From: Eriocheir sinensis
Lineage: Eukaryota > Arthropoda > Malacostraca > Decapoda > Varunidae
Reading direction: 5' to 3'
Assembly (NCBI RefSeq): GCF_024679095.1
Contig: NC_066535.1
Coordinates: 5,277,274-5,341,273 of the forward strand
Length of the DNA stretch: 64,000 bases
Within the stretch, counting starts at the first letter, position 1. Every line of letters begins with the position of its first letter. The position numbers and the translations under genes are program-made. The notes below the pieces were generated by a model. That model was not told the DNA's origin. It searched no databases and saw only the letters and a list, made by a program, of their open reading frames with translations. Below, piece after piece: positions 23,561 to 34,932 of this stretch.

Positions 23561-24095
23561 ACAATAAAATTAATCAGCATTCCAACGTTGCCAGATTGTC
23601 TTACGCAGCCTCTTATGTTTACCGACATCCGACCCAAAAACTGCCTCGTGGACCCTAATAAGGAGATTCACTTATAATTATCGTTAAAATAGTTAATTCC
23701 TGATGTTTCTTGGCAATAGTTAGGCGTCAGAAACCGATAAATACTATGCTCTGAGTACGACAGTCTGGCAACAGTGCAACACCACTACCATTACCACCAT
23801 TACCCCCACTACCAACAGCCTTCCACCACCACGACCTCCGCCACCACCACCTTCAGTCTTCCAGGAAACGTGCACTTCTCCTGAGCCTCGCTAAGTGATC
23901 AGTGACTCGACGCTTCCCTCCGTGACTTTTCATCCCCCCGGGGCAGGCCTGAACTTGATCAGGCAACGAGAGGGGCGAGATGGGGCACTGATTCATTTTT
24001 GTGGGTTTAAGAGTTCCCGCTCCACTGAACATCCGCTAATGGGCTGAAATTTACCTGGGCACTCTGAACGCACTTGCACTTGTTTTTCTTACCTG
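23561..24095. other. mixed sequence with further CCA/CAC words
   Basis: A short ACC-rich patch at 23780-23855 and otherwise unique sequence. No gene is recognised. Confidence 0.5.
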
Positions 24096-24096
24096 T

Positions 24097-24121
24097 GTGT
24101 GTGCGTGTGTGTGTGTGTGTG
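24097..24121. repeat. (GT)n microsatellite
   Basis: A short GT run with one GC interruption. Confidence 0.92.
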
Positions 24122-24239
24122 GATGAGGCGACGGGAGGGGAGGTTGTTTTTGTCTCCTCCTCTCTACCTCTCCCCCCCCCCCCCCCAGCAACCATCTTCT
24201 CCACCTCTTCCCTTCTCCCCACTTCCTTTATTGTCTTGA

Positions 24240-25100
24240 AATATGTAAAATAGACGATTCGAGATTCTTGATTAAAGGTAAAGTGGCGATGAGCTGGAGA
24301 ATGAGGTCTGTGCGTTCAGTGCCCTCGCCTTTAATTCTTCCTGCAGTGATTTCGTCCAGGTAGGAATTCTGGTGGTAGTGTTATCGTCTCCCTGGCATTG
24401 ATTATACGACCCACAACCACTTCAATCATCTCTTTGTGGTATTGAGTCCATTCATAAATTGTTCACCTTCTCTTCGTGGTCCCAAGCCTACTCATTCAAT
24501 AGTTTTCATTCCCATTTGTTTCCTTTTTCATCTAACTCTTTCTCTCGATTGCTTTTACACTTTTACTTCATCCCTTCTCGTTTACTCATCCCACCTTCTT
24601 TGATTTCTTAACCCCAGATTTTCGTTGATTTACTTACATGTTGTTTTTTTTTTCCTTATTCGTACTCTTAATTCATTTCCCCCTGACACATCACTCCTCC
24701 TGTACACACTTGCCGAACTACCTTTTATCTCCCTTCTCGAAACTGTCTTCTCATTCATTGTCTTCGTCTTCAACCTCGAGCTCCCTTCTTAACTCCTTCC
24801 TCTTTTCACGCCCTTCCCCGCCCCTTAATTTGGCTCCTACACCCGCAGCGCCCTTCGTCGGCCAACATTGTTGACACTAACAGCCACATCGAAACGCCCG
24901 TGGGAGGCGTGGCTCTGAAGGCGATGATGAAAGGGACACGAGACAAGAATGGTGACGAGACCGAGGGAGGAAAAAATGAGTTCCCGTTGCTTCGGGGAGT
25001 GAGGTTGTTTGAAGGTCAGCGGCCACGGATGGATAGGGAGGCGAAGAGAGGCGGTGAAGGATGTGAAAGGGTTATGGAAGAGACGTTACGAGTGATGGCA
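24240..25100. other. mixed sequence, no gene recognised
   Basis: Pyrimidine-rich from 24520 to 24830, then a purine-richer stretch with an 84-codon + frame (24900-25154). That frame runs into the tandem array below, so I do not call it a gene. Confidence 0.45.
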
Positions 25101-25104
25101 ATAC

Positions 25105-25700
25105 GGGAATGTGCAGTGGGATGGTTTGTGAAGGCTGTCGTCGGGGTGGGATAGGGTGCAGTAACAGGACTTTTGTTTTGTTTTTACGTCTCCGCCTATT
25201 GCGCCGGTAGGCTTGCTTGAGGGGCCTGGATGGTATTCGGCCCCAGCCCGTCATGGCGCCATCTACATCTACCATCTTGATGATAGATGTAGTTTCTCAG
25301 ATGTAAGACTGCAAAATAAGAAAATGTGACACCCCTAAATGATTCTAAGTGGAGAGGTTAGGTTTGAGATGGTTTCTGAGGGTTATCATCCGGGTAGGAG
25401 AGGATGAGAAGAAGGAACATGATAATAGATGCTGTTCGTAAAATGTAAAACTGAGGGAAAAGAACACATGACATCCCTAGATGATTCTGAGTGGAAGGTT
25501 ATATTTGAGATGGTTTGTAAGAGTTGTCGTCGGAGTGGGATAGTGTGCGAAGAATGAATTTGATTATGGATGCTGTACGTAGGTGAGACTGCAAGATAAG
25601 GACCCATGACACTCCTAGACTTCTAAGTGGAGAGGTCAGGTTTGAGATGGTTTGTGAGGGTTGTCGTTTTGAGTGAATTAGTTGCTCCCGCTCTGGACTG
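25105..25700. repeat. ~139-bp-unit tandem array interrupted by a SINE tail
   Basis: ATGGTTTGTG or a close variant starts at 25121, 25369, 25510 and 25647. The last three are 141 and 137 bp apart. The first interval is 248 bp, that is one unit plus about 109 bp, and the extra length is the SINE tail at 25171-25275. Other words in step are TGACACCCCTA, GATTCTAAGTGGAGAGGT and ATAGATGCTG. The repeat units resume in register after the insertion. Confidence 0.85.
25171..25275 (-). mobile_element. 5'-truncated tRNA-derived SINE, tail only, inserted in the ~139-bp array
   Basis: On the minus strand this matches the 3' part of the full element at 43376-43720. Shared words on + include GCCGGTAGGCTT, TTGAGGGGCCTGGAT and CGGCCCCAGCCCGTCATGG, next to a matching A-rich tail (T-rich on +). 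Compared with the longer copy it lacks about 29 bp between two GGCG words, so it carries a short-homology deletion. The tRNA-like head is absent. Confidence 0.85.
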
Positions 25701-25719
25701 GATGCTGGTTGCTAAGTTG

Positions 25720-25930
25720 TCAGTATGTTGGGGGTGTGGCGGCAGCAGGTAGCATGACGTGGCTGGAATGGGGTGAAGCCAAACGAATGTGGTGAGTGTG
25801 GTGGACGTGGGAGAACCTCAATGATGTCTTTCAATCGCGTTCCTCTCGGGGATTAAAGGAAGGATGTGTACCGCGGCCTTCTTCTTCTCTTTCCCAAACT
25901 ATCTTGAAAAAAGTATCACGGCCTGCGACG
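25720..25930. other. short unique sequence
   Basis: Nothing recognisable is seen here. Confidence 0.5.
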
Positions 25931-25959
25931 AGTGTGGGTGTGGTTGTGGTGGGGGGCTG

Positions 25960-26235
25960 CTCGGTGGGACAACAGGCGGGGTGTGGCTGGACCGTTGCGG
26001 GGGCCGGGATAAGGCTGTGGTGAAGGGTTGTATGGGGGCTTAGTGGGACGGCAGGCGGGGTGTTGCTGTGGTGAAGGGTTGTATGGGGGGCTTAGTGGGA
26101 CGGCAGGCGGGGTGTGGCTGGGCTGTGGCGGTGGCCGGGGTGAGGCTATGGTGAAGGGTTGTATGGGGAGCTTAGTGGGACGGCAGGCGGGTGTGGCTGG
26201 GCTGTGGCGGCGGCTGGGGTGTGGCAAAGGGCGGG
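25960..26235. repeat. G-rich minisatellite, 79-80-bp unit with a 52-bp variant
   Basis: GGGAC(A/G)(A/G)CAGGCGGG-type starts lie at 25966, 26045, 26097 and 26177, giving intervals of 79, 52 and 80 bp. The short unit has lost about 27 bp of the GTGGCTGGGCTGTGGCGG-type segment. The + strand has many GG and GGG runs. Open frames on both strands are artefacts of the repeat. Confidence 0.88.
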
Positions 26236-26239
26236 CGGC

Positions 26240-27240
26240 GATGTAGCGGCGTCGCGTTGCATTGGAAATCCAACACATTTACCTCGCCATAATGGAAGCA
26301 CTTAAGAAAATTACGACTTAATGGAGCCATAAAGAGGAGAATGAACGGACCACTCAAGCACGCCCTTCCCCTCAGTCCTTGTTGTAAATAGACGAAGCAA
26401 GATCGCCCTCCCTTAGTCACTGTGCGTTGGCTTCCTGAATTATCCCGAAGGTGGAGGTGATGCCTTCGTCTGTGTCTGTAGCGGCCCTCTCTGTAGACGT
26501 GGAATCAGGTCATGAAACACAGGAAGCCGACAGTTGCACGCAAGAAACCAAGCGGGCGGCATCGAATCCTTTGTAGATAGTTTCAGAAGCTATTTACGAG
26601 GTTGACAGGATTTCTTTATGGGTTCTGGAGATGAGTTTTTGCTTGTCTGTGTTCGGCCGCCTGCTCGACTCTCCTTGATTTACCATTGACGTAGGAAGTG
26701 GTTTTTATATTTATTTTTTTCGCCTCATCCCTTCATGGCTGTTCCTTAAAGAGATGGCCTAATTTGCAGTTGCTTAACGCTTTATTCTTAATTTGTAAGG
26801 TTTAGACAGCGAATCGGAGCGTAAGATCAAGAGCTTGGGATAATGAAGACTTTTACAATGAAGACTGAAAGGAGGAGGAAGAGGAGGAGATGGAGAAGAA
26901 GGAAGAGGAGGAGGAGGATGCAAGGTGATTTATCTAACCCTCTTCGTTTTTAATTCCGCTGTTGTGGTGATGGTGAAATGTTATGTGCTGGACTATAATG
27001 TTGCTTGTGTTCCTAATCGGGTGTTTGAGTTGCGTTGTTATTTTAGCGATACCGTAATCATATCGTTTTTTTTTTTGTCATATTTCCTCGAGAATCATAA
27101 TGCAGGTTTTGTGTTTGTTTTAGTTTTCTGTTTTATATTTAGGTTATAACTTTTTTTAGTCTTTTATTGCTTTTACTAGAACATAACGAATATAGTTTTG
27201 CAAGTGTGGGTGAGAAACATGATTAATTGTGTTTGAGTAG
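26240..27240. other. unique-looking sequence, AT-richer from 26690
   Basis: Contains a short GGA run near 26868-26920. No gene is recognised. Confidence 0.5.
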
Positions 27241-27250
27241 TAAAAGGCTG

Positions 27251-27251
<1 letters not shown>

Positions 27252-27326
<75 letters not shown>
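27252..27326. repeat. (CA)n microsatellite
   Basis: About 75 nt of uninterrupted CA. Confidence 0.98.
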
Positions 27327-27329
<3 letters not shown>

Positions 27330-27499
27330 GCAGGCTTTTTTTCTTTTCTTTTTTTCCTTCACCATTGTTCGCTTGCGTGGTCCAAAGCGGAAGTGTGGCG
27401 ACGCGACGGAACACCAATCTACATAAGTCGTCCATTGTATAGAAATCAAGGCGTGCTGACTAATTTCGTGCGTGTGTGTGAGGGTGGGGCGGGGTCTGT

Positions 27500-27885
27500 A
27501 TGCCTGTTTGTCTGTCTGTGTCTCTGTCTCTGTTTGTCACTGTCTGTCTCTGCTTCTGCTTGTGTCTGTGCCTCTTCGTTCCTTCGTCTGAGGTTTTATG
27601 CATCTGTCTGTCTGTCTGTCCGTCTGTCTGTCTGTCTGTCTGTCTGTCTTCCTTCCCAGATGGTTTTATATGTCTGTGTCTGTATGTCTGTGAATCTGTC
27701 TCTGTCCCACTCGATCTGTCTCTCTCTCTGTCTGCCTGTCTGTCTTGTCTGTCCTCCTTTCCAGATGGTTCTATGCGTCTGTGTCTGTATGTCTGTGAAT
27801 CTGTCTCTGTCCCATTCGATCTGTCTCTCTCTCTGTCTGTCTGTCTGCATTTCTGTCTGTCTTCCTTCCCAGATGGTCGTGCGGC
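27500..27885. repeat. (CTGT)n tract and 105-108-bp minisatellite
   Basis: CTGT units are dense from 27596 to 27650. A larger unit is superimposed: CCAGATGGT starts near 27656, 27761 and 27869, giving 105- and 108-bp intervals, with CTGTGAATCTGTCTCTGTCC inside each. Long Cys/Leu/Ser/Val frames through it are artefacts. Confidence 0.88.
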
Positions 27886-27889
27886 TGAG

Positions 27890-28440
27890 GGAACGAGAGT
27901 GGAAAGTCAGGTTATGGTAATTTCGAAAGACCTCGCAGGAATGAAAAGCGTCTCACTATTATTATTTTTCTCTTTTCTCTTTTTTTTCTCTTCCAGTGAC
28001 ATGTTACCTACCTACCTACCACAACAGCTGCTGCTACTACTACTACTGCCACTACAATGACCACTGCTACTACTTTCACTTTTCTTGATACTTTATGATG
28101 AAGTTGAGTTTCTTTTTCTTATTCTCTTATTTCGACCTTTTTTTCTCTTTTTTCCTTTTTATTCATCACATATACATACACAAACACCCCCCCACCCCTC
28201 CCCACTCACACACTTGTAAGGTAAAGTGTGGGTCGTATGCTATAGCTGCGCGTGGCTTCGGTGCTCATCTCCGTTACACACAGATACTTGACTCCCTCTC
28301 TCCTCCTTATCACCTTCTCCCTCAAACCTCACCCCGACAACACTAATACCTTGACTTATACACCTTTTCGAAGCCTGTCTGTCCTGTCTCTCTGTCGTGC
28401 GCGGAATATCGGGGCATCAGGTTAGGACGCCAAGAGGGAA
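27890..28440. other. mixed sequence, no gene recognised
   Basis: Contains short TACC and CTA runs near 28006-28050 and a CCCACCCC patch near 28187. Nothing coding is seen. Confidence 0.5.
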
Positions 28441-28444
28441 GGGA

Positions 28445-28445
<1 letters not shown>

Positions 28446-28492
<47 letters not shown>
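28446..28492. repeat. (GT)n microsatellite
   Basis: About 47 nt of uninterrupted GT. Confidence 0.97.
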
Positions 28493-28494
<2 letters not shown>

Positions 28495-28749
28495 ACTATT
28501 CATCACGGTATTGCAGAGGCAGGTGTTCGTGTGTCTCGCCCGTTTTAGCTGAGTGACCTGACTTAATGATGTATGGATGGGATTCATGGAGTCTTTGGGG
28601 TGTTTTTTTCCTTATTTTGGGTTTTCTGGGCGATGTTCACACGCTTTTGTCTCCTTACTGGCTTATTTTTTCTTCTTTCTTTATTTTTTCTGCCCTCTTT
28701 TCAGTTTCTTTTTTTTTTGTTGTTGTTGATTTGCTGTTTTCGTTTTTCC

Positions 28750-29060
28750 ATCCTTCCTTCCTCCCTCTTTTTTTATTCTTTTTTCTTCGTTCTTTGTCAT
28801 ATTTCTTACTTCATTTCTTCCTCCTTTTTCTTTCTTTCTTCCATTCACTTCTTTCCTTCTTTCCTTACGGCTTTCTGCTCTCTTTTCTTTCCTCTCTTTC
28901 CTTCCTTATTTCCTTCCTTCCTTCCTTCCTTCCTTATTTCCTTCCTTCCTTATTTCCTTCCTTCCTTCCTTCCTTCCTTCCTTCCTTCCTTCCTTCCTTT
29001 CTTTCTTTCTTTCTTTCTTTCTTTCTCTCATTTTCTTCATTCATTCATTCATTCTTTCTT
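28750..29060. repeat. (TTCC)n / (TTTC)n / (ATTC)n tetranucleotide tract
   Basis: TTCC units with TATTTCC interruptions (about 28905-28998), then TTTC units (28999-29027), then ATTC units near 29038-29055. It is one long compound pyrimidine tract. Phe/Leu/Ser frames follow it on +. Confidence 0.95.
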
Positions 29061-29845
29061 CCATCCGCACTTCTTTCTCTCTCTCGCCCTCTTTCTGTCT
29101 TTCAATCACCCTTTCACTTTCTCCGACATTCCCTTTCACATTGTGGCTGCGATCTTTGTCTCTCTTTTATTTTCATCTGTCTCTCTCTCTCCTGTCAGCT
29201 GTCTATCTCCTTTCTGTGCCTGTCCTACGACCATCTGCTTCTATTTTAAGTGTTTTCTCCTGTCTATCTGTCTTTCTGCCTGTGCCTGTTCCATATTCCT
29301 TTCCTTCTATTGCTGTTTTCTCCTGTCTATCTTGTCTATCTGTGTGTTTGTGTGTCTTTTATGTCTGTCTGTCTGTATGTCTGTCTAAACATTCACCCGT
29401 CTCCTTTGCGGTCAGGGATAGCGATCATATTATTTTTTACGTTTACAAACTTTATGGTCAAACTTTCTCCCAATCAACATATACCGTTCCCCAGCCTTCG
29501 TTTTTTTTTCCTTAATATTTCATTCATCACTTTTAGCAGTTTGTCGAGCCAGTTTTTTTCTTCTTTAATTTTATCTTTGATTTATTGGTTATTGGATCCT
29601 GACCTTCTGTTTTGTTTTGTTTTCCTTTCTGAAGATTGTATCGTAGTTTTTTTTTTTTTGTGTGTGTGTGTGGTTCCCTTTTATAGATCGTTGTGCACTC
29701 TAACCTATTCGTCTCAGTCTATTTGTCTCTCTGTTTTTTTATGCTTATATGTCTGTCTTTTTCTTTTTCTGTCTTTGTCCCTCTGTCTCTCAACTTCTTT
29801 CTCCTTCAGATTCAGAATTTCTCACGTCGGTTCAGAATTTTTTTT
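29061..29845. other. T/C-rich sequence with CTGTCTAT words
   Basis: Degenerate CTGT/CTAT simple-sequence content. A frame of 327 codons starting at 29250 runs through it and the CT tract and is not a gene. Confidence 0.6.
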
Positions 29846-29846
29846 T

Positions 29847-30169
<323 letters not shown>

Positions 30170-30588
30170 GTTTAAAATTAGACGCAATACCTTCCTTATT
30201 TCCCTTCTTTCGCCACGTCCGGATCAGCTTTAGCGTGAATGCAAGTGATGACAAACTGCCTCTCATCATCCCCCGCGTTTCCTGCCTCCGTGGGTGTGTA
30301 ATGCGCCCTTCGTCTTCATTACCTCCCTTCCTACGCCTCCGCTCTGCCACCAAGGCGCGTGGGACAATACTCCATTCATGCCTCAGAGCGTAAAAAACAT
30401 TGATTCCTCACTCTCTCGGAATGTCTGTTTGTTGCTCTCTCTGTCTGTCTGTATGTGTGCATGAATATCTGTTTGTTTGTCTGTGTTTTCTGTCTGTTTC
30501 TGTTTTTTTTTATATTATAAGTAGTAGTATTTGTTTTTCTTTTATTATTATCGCTTTTATTACATTTCCTACCACTTTACTTTTCATT

Positions 30589-30589
<1 letters not shown>

Positions 30590-30624
<35 letters not shown>

Positions 30625-30663
30625 CACTACCACTACTACTACTACTACTACCACCACTACTAC
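30590..30663. repeat. (CTA)n trinucleotide repeat
   Basis: ACT/CTA units with CCA variants over about 74 nt, read as poly-Tyr or poly-Leu. Confidence 0.96.
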
Positions 30664-30669
30664 TTCTTA

Positions 30670-31265
30670 CTGGTACTACTTTCACTTCTTTTACAACACC
30701 TGTACAATTGACGAATCCGTGTGGGCGGCCAAAGCATTAGTGTGAGGAAGATAAAAAGCTGCCCCATCTCGTACCTGCCTCTGCTGCCTCCTCGTCGGTG
30801 CGCCCCTCCAGGCTCCAGCACCGCCAAGGGCTTCACCTCTCCTTTCCTGCCTCTGATTCCTCTTCCCTCGCCTCATCCCCTCATGACTCACTTTACCGAC
30901 TTTCCTCATTCGGATTACTACATCGCCTTCCCTTAAAACATAACTCCTATATACATCATGTTTTCCAAAGAACTCATCCCTTCTGTACATCCATCTAGCG
31001 TTTATTTACCTTTTCTGAGCTAAGAATGTCGACGTTTAGGTACAGGCAGCCCACTACCCATCGCATCAAGCTTAGAGTAATAACGGAATTGCGTATGATA
31101 TTGAAAATTGCTCTTTTTGCAGCTACGCCTAAAATGTAGCGTAAACCTCCTAACTTATTGCGTTGTATATGGTTAAAGCCTAATTCCAACTCCATTTAAT
31201 ATCAGTTTCAGCAGACTTCGGAGTGTTAGTGTCCTAGGTTTAGAAACGCTGAATGCTAACACTTT
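30670..31265. other. unique-looking sequence, no gene recognised
   Basis: A GC-richer stretch at 30715-30870 followed by AT-richer DNA. Frames of 66-99 codons on both strands show no family. Confidence 0.5.
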
Positions 31266-31269
31266 CTTC

Positions 31270-31695
31270 TTACGTTTATACACATCTGGAGTGCTTTTCA
31301 CCTCCCATTTTTACCTGTACCCCCAAAACAGAGCCCTCCCCCGCCTCTCCTTCCTCCTCCTCTCCCTTCTCTCTCCCTCTCATCTCTTCCCGTGCCCTCC
31401 TCCCCTACTAAAAAGACTTTACCGTCCCTTTCTCCTCTGTTTCTACACACCTGCACTGCTCTTCATCTCCTACTCTCTCCTATCTAACAGAACAGAGTCC
31501 TCCCCTTCCCCACCCTATCATCTCCCTTCTCTCTCCCTCTCATCTCTTCCCGTGCACTCCTCCCCTACTGAAAAAACTTTACCCTCCCTTTCTCATATGT
31601 TTCTACACACCTGCACTGCTTTTCATCTCCTACGCTCTCCTTCTATCTAACAAAACAGAGTCCTCTCCTTCCTCCCCCTATCATCTGCCCTCTTC
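31270..31695. repeat. tandem array, 160-bp unit, about 2.6 copies
   Basis: TTCTACACACCTGCACTGCT occurs at 31441 and again at 31601, exactly 160 bp apart. A diverged first copy lies near 31275. TCTCCCTCTCATCTCTTCC and ACAGAGTCCTC words recur in step. Confidence 0.9.
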
Positions 31696-31699
31696 CTTT

Positions 31700-32040
31700 C
31701 CTCTCAACCCGCCCCGTGCGCTCCCCCTCCCTCTCACTGCTTCCTCCTGGCGCCACCTGGTGTACTCCAGCGTCCGGGGTTGTGGTACTGCCAGGCTTCC
31801 GTCCGTCCCGCCCTTTGTCACAGCCCGGCACTTCCACCCCGTCAGCCAGTACCAGCCGCCGCCACCTCCTTCTCTTCCTACTCTACCTTCTCCTCTTTTA
31901 ACTCTTCCTACTCCACCTCATGCTCCTCCTACGCTATCTCCTCCTCTTCCTCCGGCTCTACCTCCTCCTCCTCTTCCTACTCCACTTCCTTCCCTTTTCA
32001 GTTTGGGTGGAGGCAAGGGAGGCGGAGAGGAAATTTGTTT
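31700..32040. repeat. pyrimidine-rich tract with CTCCTCTTCCTAC units
   Basis: CTCCTCTTCCTACTCTACC-type degenerate units recur between 31860 and 31995. Ser/Pro-rich frames are artefacts. Confidence 0.7.
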
Positions 32041-32345
32041 ATGGAAAGTGGAGGAAAGGTAGAAGGTGGAGGGAAGATGTTTGAAGGAAAATGGGTACAG
32101 AGGGGAAAGTTTCAGGGAGGGACACAGAGGGAAGGATAAGGTGTACTGATGTAGTTGAAAGAGAAGGGAATGAAAGGGAGGGGAGACGGGGATGGGGGCA
32201 AGGAAAGCAAGGGGAGTGAAGGGAAAGGGAGGGGGCAAGGGAGGTGAAGGGAACAGGGGTGGAGGCAAAGGGCGTAAAGGAAAGGGGGAGGATGGAGGCA
32301 AAGGGCGTAAAGGGGGGTGGGGGCATGGGAGGTGGCAAGGGAGGG
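32041..32345. repeat. purine-rich GGGAAGGAG tract
   Basis: An abrupt change to purines on +. TGGAGGCAAAGGGCGTAAAGG occurs twice (near 32260 and 32293). Confidence 0.75.
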
Positions 32346-32349
32346 GCGT

Positions 32350-32745
32350 GAAGGTGACCGCTACTTATGCGCCTCGTTATCGGGTCGTTTAGGTGAGCCA
32401 GAGGAGCCAGACAGTCCCGGGGCAACTCCAACCCTCCCCCCCTCCTCCCCCCTTATCCTTGTCTCTCCGTCTCCCTTTCTGTATCTCATTGCGGCCTCCT
32501 TGTCCCCCCTTCTCTCCCTACCTGTATCTCTCCGTCTATCTCTCTGTCTCCCCCTGTTCCTTATTAACTCATCACAACCCCTTTCGTGCCCCTCTTTATG
32601 TCCGTCTGTCCCTTGCTATTCCTTCTTTCTCTCTCCATCCCTCTCTCCTCCTCTCCATCCTTTCCTATCCCTCTCTATGCCCTTATCTATTCCCTTCCAT
32701 GCCTTTTTTGCCCCTTTTCCTTTTTGTTTATCGTCGAATGCAGAA
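32350..32745. other. pyrimidine-rich sequence
   Basis: Low-complexity CTCTCC/CCTTTC content. No gene is recognised. Confidence 0.5.
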
Positions 32746-32749
32746 GACG

Positions 32750-32751
<2 letters not shown>

Positions 32752-32794
<43 letters not shown>

Positions 32795-32800
32795 AGGGAG
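32752..32800. repeat. (GA)n then (GAGAGG)n
   Basis: About 30 nt of GA followed by GGGAGA units. Confidence 0.95.
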
Positions 32801-32934
32801 GGGCAGGGGAGAATGTATCATCAGCGAGGCGCGTAACTCACCCTGACGGATTTAGCGACGCTCGACTGTTTATGTTGTGCTGTTAATCTTTCAATCGTTC
32901 CCGGCTGTGGGCCAATCAGCCTGCTGTTGTGACT

Positions 32935-33055
32935 GACCTACGTATGCTGTCCGGCTGACTGGCTGGCTGGTTTTGTCTGACTGGGGCTGACTGTGCTTGT
33001 TTGCCTGGTCGCATGGCTGGTTGGTTGGGATGGGTTGGGTTGGTCAGATGGCTGG
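32935..33055. repeat. degenerate CTGG/GGTT short repeats
   Basis: GGCTGGCTGG, CTGACTG and GGTTGGGTTGG words occur without a fixed period. Confidence 0.6.
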
Positions 33056-33600
33056 GTACGATTCCCACACCATCACCACTAAAGCTATGATCGTCTCTGT
33101 TACCATTACCACCTCTGTACTTGCTTGCCTGATGTCCACTTGTTTGTTGCATGTTTGTGATTCGCTCTTAAATATGTGGAGAAGTGGGGGGAGGCATGGG
33201 GGATTGTGGATATACGCCAAGGGAGTGAGTAAACAGGATGAGAAAGACAATTGTAGAAGAGTGGAAGGAAAAGGAGGTGGAAGAGGGAGAAAATGGCATT
33301 GGGAGGCTCTATGGGTGAGGATGATGAAGGGGACTCGAATAAGGAAATGAAAGGATTAGCTTAGAAGGAAGAGATTTGAGCTTGGGAAGGGGATGGGTCG
33401 GCATGGGGAGGCGACTCATGCACAACTCCGCCGCCCGCTGTGACCCGGGACGACCCTGAGGCCCCCATCTGATGAGCGCCCGCCCTCTACCACACGCAAC
33501 GAGACCATATTTTGCACCATCAGGAGGCGCGTCCACCGGCGGGGCGCGGGCGAGGAGGTGCCTGATGGATGGCCGCTCATTTAAGTTACTCACATGTTTG
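33056..33600. other. mixed sequence, GC-rich from 33415
   Basis: No gene is recognised. The second half is CpG-rich and precedes the possible exon at 33632. Confidence 0.45.
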
Positions 33601-33631
33601 CTCTTCGAAATCACTGATCGTTTTGTTGCAG

Positions 33632-33875
33632 CTCATTAGGGCACCTGCAGACGGGCCCGCGGGCGTCCTCCGACAAGCCCTTGCATCTTAATGACGTCGG
33701 GAAGGAGGGAGTGCTGCTAGGGGAGCGTCTGGTGCGGGAGGGAGACCCGGAGGGAGTCGCGTGGGCCGGGGTCAGCCAGGGCAGCGGTGACGGCGGCGTG
33801 GCGTGTGGGAGCGACCGGCGGCGGGCGAGCGGCGGTGCTTGCGCTTGCCTACTACCAAGTGTGACCCGGACGTGA
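33632..33875 (+). CDS. possible terminal exon (weak), unknown product
   Basis: A TTTTGTTGCAG word ends at 33631 and could be a splice acceptor, with a CTGAT branch-point-like word about 17 bases before it. A frame of 80 codons opens at 33633 and ends with TGA at 33873-33875. It is Gly/Arg/Val-rich with a run of charged residues (KPLHLNDVGKEGVLLGERLV) early on. I recognise no family. The stretch is also strongly CpG-rich, which makes open frames more likely by chance. It could equally be promoter or UTR sequence. Confidence 0.18.
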
Positions 33876-33996
33876 CTGCCGGGCGAGGGAATGACGACCG
33901 ATGCTCATGGACGCCTCGCCAGCATGAGAGCGGCGTCTCATTAACTAATGGTGACAGATCATGAAAAACCCCGCCCACTACCATTACCATACATAT

Positions 33997-34140
33997 ACTT
34001 CGAAGAAAGAGGAGTGTTGTGTGACCTTGCTATGTTGTTACGGATTCTCCCTTTTGTTCGGGTTGTACACTTCGGGGAAAAAGGAGTGTGATGTGATTCC
34101 TTGTTATGCCGTAATGAATCGTCCCTTCTGTATAAGTCAA
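33997..34140. repeat. two-copy tandem duplication, 72-bp unit
   Basis: ACTTCG(A/G)(A/G)GAAA and GGAGTGT words recur at 33997 and 34069, with TGTGA, TATG and CTCCC/GTCCC words following in order. The copies are diverged. Confidence 0.75.
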
Positions 34141-34520
34141 GGCTACGGGTTCACTCTCAGGATGGGCAGCACTTCTTAGTATCGCTCCAGTCTGTTTGTG
34201 TCCCTTTGCACCTCGCTACATAGACACTGAGAGCCGCTAACAACACTCTCTAACATAACCACTAGCGAGGAACGGATATTAGCAAAGAGGAGTGGAAATA
34301 AGACGGAGGCCAAACCAATCAAGGAACATGACAGGTTCACCGAAGAAAAAAAGGACGGAGCGTTGAAAGATCTGTATTAGTGGAATTAAAAGGATCAGCC
34401 GCTTAAGATTCCACTTGTGACATTGAGACGAGGGTGGCATAACAACGAGTGTAATGGGCTCAAGATACGCATTTGTTTTGTGACGCAGTGGCTTACCAAA
34501 AAGAGCAGAGAGGAATTTCC
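34141..34520. other. unique-looking sequence
   Basis: No gene is recognised on either strand. Confidence 0.5.
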
Positions 34521-34521
34521 G

Positions 34522-34523
<2 letters not shown>

Positions 34524-34573
<50 letters not shown>
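34524..34573. repeat. (CA)n microsatellite
   Basis: About 50 nt of uninterrupted CA. Confidence 0.98.
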
Positions 34574-34575
<2 letters not shown>

Positions 34576-34745
34576 CGCTCGTTGGTTCCCTCACTCATTC
34601 TTCACACTTGCGGTTGTTGTTCTTTCCCGTGTTTTCCACATTTGTCTTCTCGCTCCTCGTAACCCACATTCCACGCCCCTCGTCCTTCCTGTGGCCACGA
34701 ATCTCCAGTTATTACAGTCTCCACTCACGCAGGTAACCAGGCCAT

Positions 34746-34746
34746 T

Positions 34747-34777
<31 letters not shown>

Positions 34778-34792
34778 AGGGAGAGAGAGAAT
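34746..34792. repeat. (GA)n with GGGAGA variants
   Basis: GA units with AAAG and GGGA interruptions. Confidence 0.93.
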
Positions 34793-34921
34793 GATGCAGT
34801 TGAAATGGGTTTAGGTGACGGGATGGTGGTGGTGGAGGCAGGATGTTGGTTTGGCTCCTATTGAAACCTTACACGTCTTCCTCCCTTTCCCTCTGCTCCG
34901 TTGGCGAAGCTACGAAAAAAA

Positions 34922-34932
34922 AGTATAAATAG
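34922..34932 (+). promoter_or_regulatory. TATA-like word, unsupported
   Basis: GTATAAATAG matches the arthropod TATA-box consensus, but no initiator, exon or CpG-rich context supports a promoter here. It is recorded only as a candidate. Confidence 0.1.
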
